Of a DNA stretch of 55,000 nucleotides, positions 50,950 to 55,000 are shown piece after piece. The stretch comes from Glandiceps talaboti. Lineage: Eukaryota; Hemichordata; Enteropneusta; Spengelidae. Position 1 is the stretch's first letter. Each line of letters starts with the position of its first letter. Location: assembly GCF_964340395.1 (NCBI RefSeq), contig NC_135567.1, forward strand, positions 913,883 through 968,882. Direction: 5' to 3'. A program made the position numbers and the translations under genes. The notes under the pieces are model-generated. The model ran no database searches and was not told the DNA's origin. It worked only from the letters and a program-made list of their open reading frames with translations.

Positions 50950-53900
50950 CAGACAGAAAACTAACATACAGACAGACAGCAAACTAACATACAGACAGAC
51001 AGCAAACTAACGTACAGACAGACAGCAAACTAACATACAGATGGACAGCAAACTAACATACAGACAGACAGCAAACTAACATACATACAGACAGCAAACT
51101 AACATACATACACACAGCAAACTAACATACAGACGGACAGCAAACTAACATACAGACAGACAGCAAACTAACATACATACACACAGCAAACTAACATACA
51201 TACACACAGCAAACTAACATACAGACAGACAGCAAACTAACATACATACACACAGCAAACTAACATACAGACAGACAGCAAACTAACATACAGACAGCAA
51301 ACTAACATACAGACGGACAGCAAACTAACATACAGACAGATAGCAAACTAACATACAGACAGACAGCAAACTAACATACAGACAGACAGCAAACTAACAT
51401 ACAGATGGACAGCAAACTAACATACATACACACAGCAAACTAACATACAGACAGACAGCAAACTAACATACAGACAGCAAACTAACATACAGACAGACAG
51501 CAAACTAACATACATACAGACAGCAAACTAACATACAGACAGACAGCAAACTAACATACAGACAGACAGCAAACTAACATACAGACAGACAGCAAACTAA
51601 CATACAGATGGACAGCAAACTAACATACAGACGGACAGCAAACTAACATACAGACAGCAAACTAACATACAGACAGACAGCAAACTAACATACAGACACA
51701 GCAAACTAACATACATACAGACAGCAAACTAACATACAGACAGACAGCAAACTAACATACAGACAGACAGCAAACTAACATACAGATGGACAGCAAACTA
51801 ACATACAGACAGACAGCAAACTAACATACAGATGGACAGCAAACTAACATACAGACAGCAAACTAACATACATACAGACAGCAAATTAACATACAGACAG
51901 ACAGCAAACTAACATACAGATGGACAGCAAACTAACATACAGACAGCAAACTAACATACAGACAGCAAACTAACATACAGACAGCAAATTAACATACAGA
52001 CAGACAGCAAACTAACATACAGATGGACAGCAAACTAACATACAGACAGCAAACTAACATACAGACAGCAAACTAACATACAGACGGACAGCAAACTAAC
52101 ATACAGACAGACAGCAAACTAACATACAGACTGACAGCAAACTAACATACAGACAGACAGCAAACTAACATACAGACAGACAGCAAACTAACATACAGAC
52201 AGCAAACTAACATACAGACAGACAGACAGCAAACTAACATACAGACAGACAGCAAACTAACATACAGACAGCAAACTAACATACATACAGACAGTAAACT
52301 AACATACAGACAGACAGCAAACTAACATACAGATGGACAGCAAACTAACATACAGACAGCAAACTAACATACAGACAGCAAACTAACATACAGACAGACA
52401 GCAAACTAACATACAGACAGCAAACTAACATACAGACAGATAGCAAACTAACATACAGACAGACAGCAAACTATCATACAGATGGACAGCAAATTAACAT
52501 ACAGACAGACAGCAAACTAACATACAGATGGACAGCAAACTAACATACAGATGGACAGCAAACTAACATACAGACAGCAAACTAACATACAGACAGCAAA
52601 CTAACATACAGACAGACAGCAAACTAACATACAGATGGACAGCAAACTAACATACAGACAGCAAACTAACATACATACAGACAGCAAATTAACATACAGA
52701 CAGACAGCAAACTAACATACAGATGGACAGCAAACTAACATACAGACAGCAAACTAACATACAGACAGCAAACTAACATACAGACAGCAAATTAACATAC
52801 AGACAGACAGCAAACTAACATACAGATGGACAGCAAACTAACATACAGACAGCAAACTAACATACAGACAGCAAACTAACATACAGACGGACAGCAAACT
52901 AACATACAGACAGACAGCAAACTAACATACAGACTGACAGCAAACTAACATACAGACAGACAGCAAACTAACATACAGACAGACAGCAAACTAACATACA
53001 GACAGCAAACTAACATACAGACAGACAGACAGCAAACTAACATACAGACAGACAGCAAACTAACATACAGACAGCAAACTAACATACATACAGACAGTAA
53101 ACTAACATACAGACAGACAGCAAACTAACATACAGATGGACAGCAAACTAACATACAGACAGCAAACTAACATACAGACAGCAAACTAACATACAGACAG
53201 ACAGCAAACTAACATACAGACAGCAAACTAACATACAGACAGATAGCAAACTAACATACAGACAGACAGCAAACTAACATACAGACAGCAAACTAACATA
53301 CAGACAGATAGCAAACTAACATACAGACAGCAAACTAACATACAGACAGATAGCAAACTAACATACAGACAGACAGACAGCAAACTAACATACAGACAGC
53401 AAACTAACATACAGACAGATAGCAAACTAACATACATACACGACACAGCAAACTAACATACAGATGGACAGCAAACTAACATACAGACAGATAGCAAACT
53501 AACATACAGACAGACAGACAGACAGCAAATTAACATACAGATGGACAGCAAACTAACATACATACAGACAGCAAACTAACATACAGACAGACAGCAAACT
53601 AACATACAGACAGCAAACTAACATACATACAGACAGCAAACTAACATACAGACAGACAGCAAACTAACATACAGACAGACAGCAAACTAACATACAGACA
53701 GCAAACTAACATACATACAGACAGCAAACTAACATACAGACAGACAGCAAACTAACATACAGACAGCAAACTAACATACATACAGACAGCAAACTAACAT
53801 ACAGACAGACAGCAAACTAACATACAGACAGACAGCAAACTAACATACAGACAGCAAACTAACATACAGATGGACAGCAAACTAACATACAGACAGACAG

Positions 53901-53977
53901 CAAACTAACATACAGACAGCAAACTAACATACAGATGGACAGCAAACTAACATACAGACAGACAGCAAACTAACATA
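50950..53977. repeat. Higher-order repeat family B, unit 3
   Basis: Markers GACACAGC at 51695 and CGACACAG at 53441 are 1746 bp apart, 23 bp more than in units 1 and 2, so one monomer was gained or lost. From the 320-bp doublet to GACACAGC is 895 bp both here (50800-51695) and in unit 1 (43361-44256). This unit is therefore a copy of the 43-46 kb segment at an offset of 7439 bp. Confidence 0.85.
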
Positions 53978-55000
53978 CAGACAGAAAACTAACATACAGA
54001 CAGACAGCAAACTAACATACAGACAGACAGCAAACTAACATACAGATGGACAGCAAACTAACATACAGACAGACAGCAAACTAACATACAGATGGACAGC
54101 AAACTAACATACAGACAGACAGCAAACTAACATACAGACAGACAGCAAACTAACATACAGACAGACAGCAAACTAACATACAGACAGACAGCAAACTAAC
54201 ATACAGACGGACAGCAAACTAACATACAGACAGCAAACTAACATACAGACAGACAGCAAACTAACATACATACAGACAGCAAACTAACATACAGACAGAC
54301 AGCAAACTAACATACAGACAGACAGCAAACTAACATACAGACAGATAGCAAACTAACATAGACAGATAGCAAACTAACATAGACAGACAGACAGCAAACT
54401 AACATACAGACAGACAGCAAACTAACATACAGATGGACAGTAAACTAACATACAGACAGCAAACTAACATACAGACAGATAGCAAACTAACATAGACAGA
54501 CAGACAGACAGCAAACTAACATAGACAGACAGCAAACTAACATACAGATGGACAGCAAACTAACATACAGACAGACAGCAAACTAACATACAGACAGTAA
54601 ACTAACATACAGACAGACAGCAAACTAACATACATACACACAGCAAACTAACATACAGACAGACAGCAAACTAACATACAGACAGAAAACTAACATACAG
54701 ACAGACAGCAAACTAACATACAGACAGACAGCAAACTAACGTACAGACAGACAGCAAACTAACATACAGATGGACAGCAAACTAACATACAGACAGACAG
54801 CAAACTAACATACATACAGACAGCAAACTAACATACATACACACAGCAAACTAACATACAGACGGACAGCAAACTAACATACATACAGACAGCAAACTAA
54901 CATACAGACAGACAGCAAACTAACATACAGACAGACAGCAAACTAACATACATACACACAGCAAACTAACATACAGACGGACAGCAAACTAACATACAGA
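53978..55000. repeat. Family B continuation, truncated by window end
   Basis: The 31-bp monomer marker is at 54487, 4549 bp after 49938, and CAGACAGAAAAC at 53978 and 54679. The array shows no sign of ending, so its total length exceeds what is visible. Confidence 0.82.

Larger units (their letters stand above)
19715..55000. repeat. Giant (15+4n)-bp satellite array, over 35 kb, truncated by right edge
   Basis: The array is continuous head-to-tail copies of the core CAGCAAACTAACATA plus a cassette of 4, 8, 12 or 16 nt, giving 19-, 23-, 27- and 31-bp monomers. A typical 23-mer has CAGACAGA in the cassette. Others carry CAGATGGA, CAGACGGA, CATACAGA or CATACACA, and 19-mers have CAGA alone. With a mean near 22 bp there are roughly 1,500-1,700 copies (not counted exactly). 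The core is far less variable than the cassette: rare core changes are AGTAAAC, AAATTAAC, AACGAAC, CAACCTAAC and CATAGAC. The plus strand is A/C rich with very few T (12 A, 6 C, 3 G, 2 T in a 23-mer). Mixed lengths scramble all frames, so only short repetitive minus-strand frames exist. No gene, unique DNA or transposon interrupts the 35 kb. Confidence 0.99.

Noticed and set aside
21287-53446. Minus-strand frames rich in LLSVCMLVCC in the giant array as membrane or cysteine-rich peptides
   Set aside because: They are translations of the satellite where local monomer lengths happen to keep frame. The identical copies simply mirror the higher-order duplications.
19715-55000. CRISPR-like array (constant core alternating with variable segments)
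   Set aside because: The variable segments are only 4-16 nt, low complexity and recurrent. There are no cas genes, and the sequence is eukaryotic in character.

Overview
This window looks like a repeat-dominated stretch of a eukaryotic nuclear genome, most likely an animal and probably a marine invertebrate. The reasons are the very long tandem arrays, the absence of compact bacterial-style genes, one plausible spliced exon, and an inserted repeat followed by a (GTCC)n-rich tract. Phylum and species cannot be fixed from the sequence. No rRNA or tRNA genes, CRISPR arrays, operons or complete protein-coding genes were found.

Layout. (1) Bases 1-5637 are a 21-bp minisatellite that runs in from the left edge: about 264 monomers, 15 of them lengthened to 26 bp. 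(2) Bases 5638-9220 are mostly single-copy, AT-rich DNA holding two unrelated 40-bp minisatellites (8 copies at 6993-7312, 10 copies at 8081-8480). (3) Bases 9221-12743 are a 27-bp array of about 130 copies with no net length change. (4) Bases 12744-15082 are mixed non-array DNA. They hold the best coding candidate in the window (12861-13043, an acceptor-like site followed by 60 codons and a stop), several small tandem repeats, and a 21-bp GC-rich motif used four times at irregular spacing. (5) Bases 15083-19572 are a 28-bp array of about 123 copies, split by a 1057-bp insertion at 17314-18370 flanked by GTT. (6) After a short unique spacer (19573-19714), one giant array fills the last 35 kb to the right edge. 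Its monomer is a constant 15-nt core, CAGCAAACTAACATA, plus a variable cassette that is a multiple of 4 nt, giving 19-, 23-, 27- and 31-bp monomers.

The giant array is organised at a higher level. Rare variant monomers recur at fixed distances and define two families of kilobase-scale higher-order repeats: one at about 22.5-37.5 kb (offsets 2608, 2859/2790, 1161, 2479, 2479) and one at about 43.0-55 kb (about 2936, with 23-bp indels between copies). A 69-bp deletion shared by two neighbouring copies gives a relative order for some of these duplications.

The long open frames inside arrays, up to 525 codons on the minus strand of the 21-bp array, arise because the period is divisible by three and lacks stops. 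They are not listed as genes. There is no evidence of genes working together here. The interest lies in repeat architecture, the dated insertion, and the isolated exon candidate.
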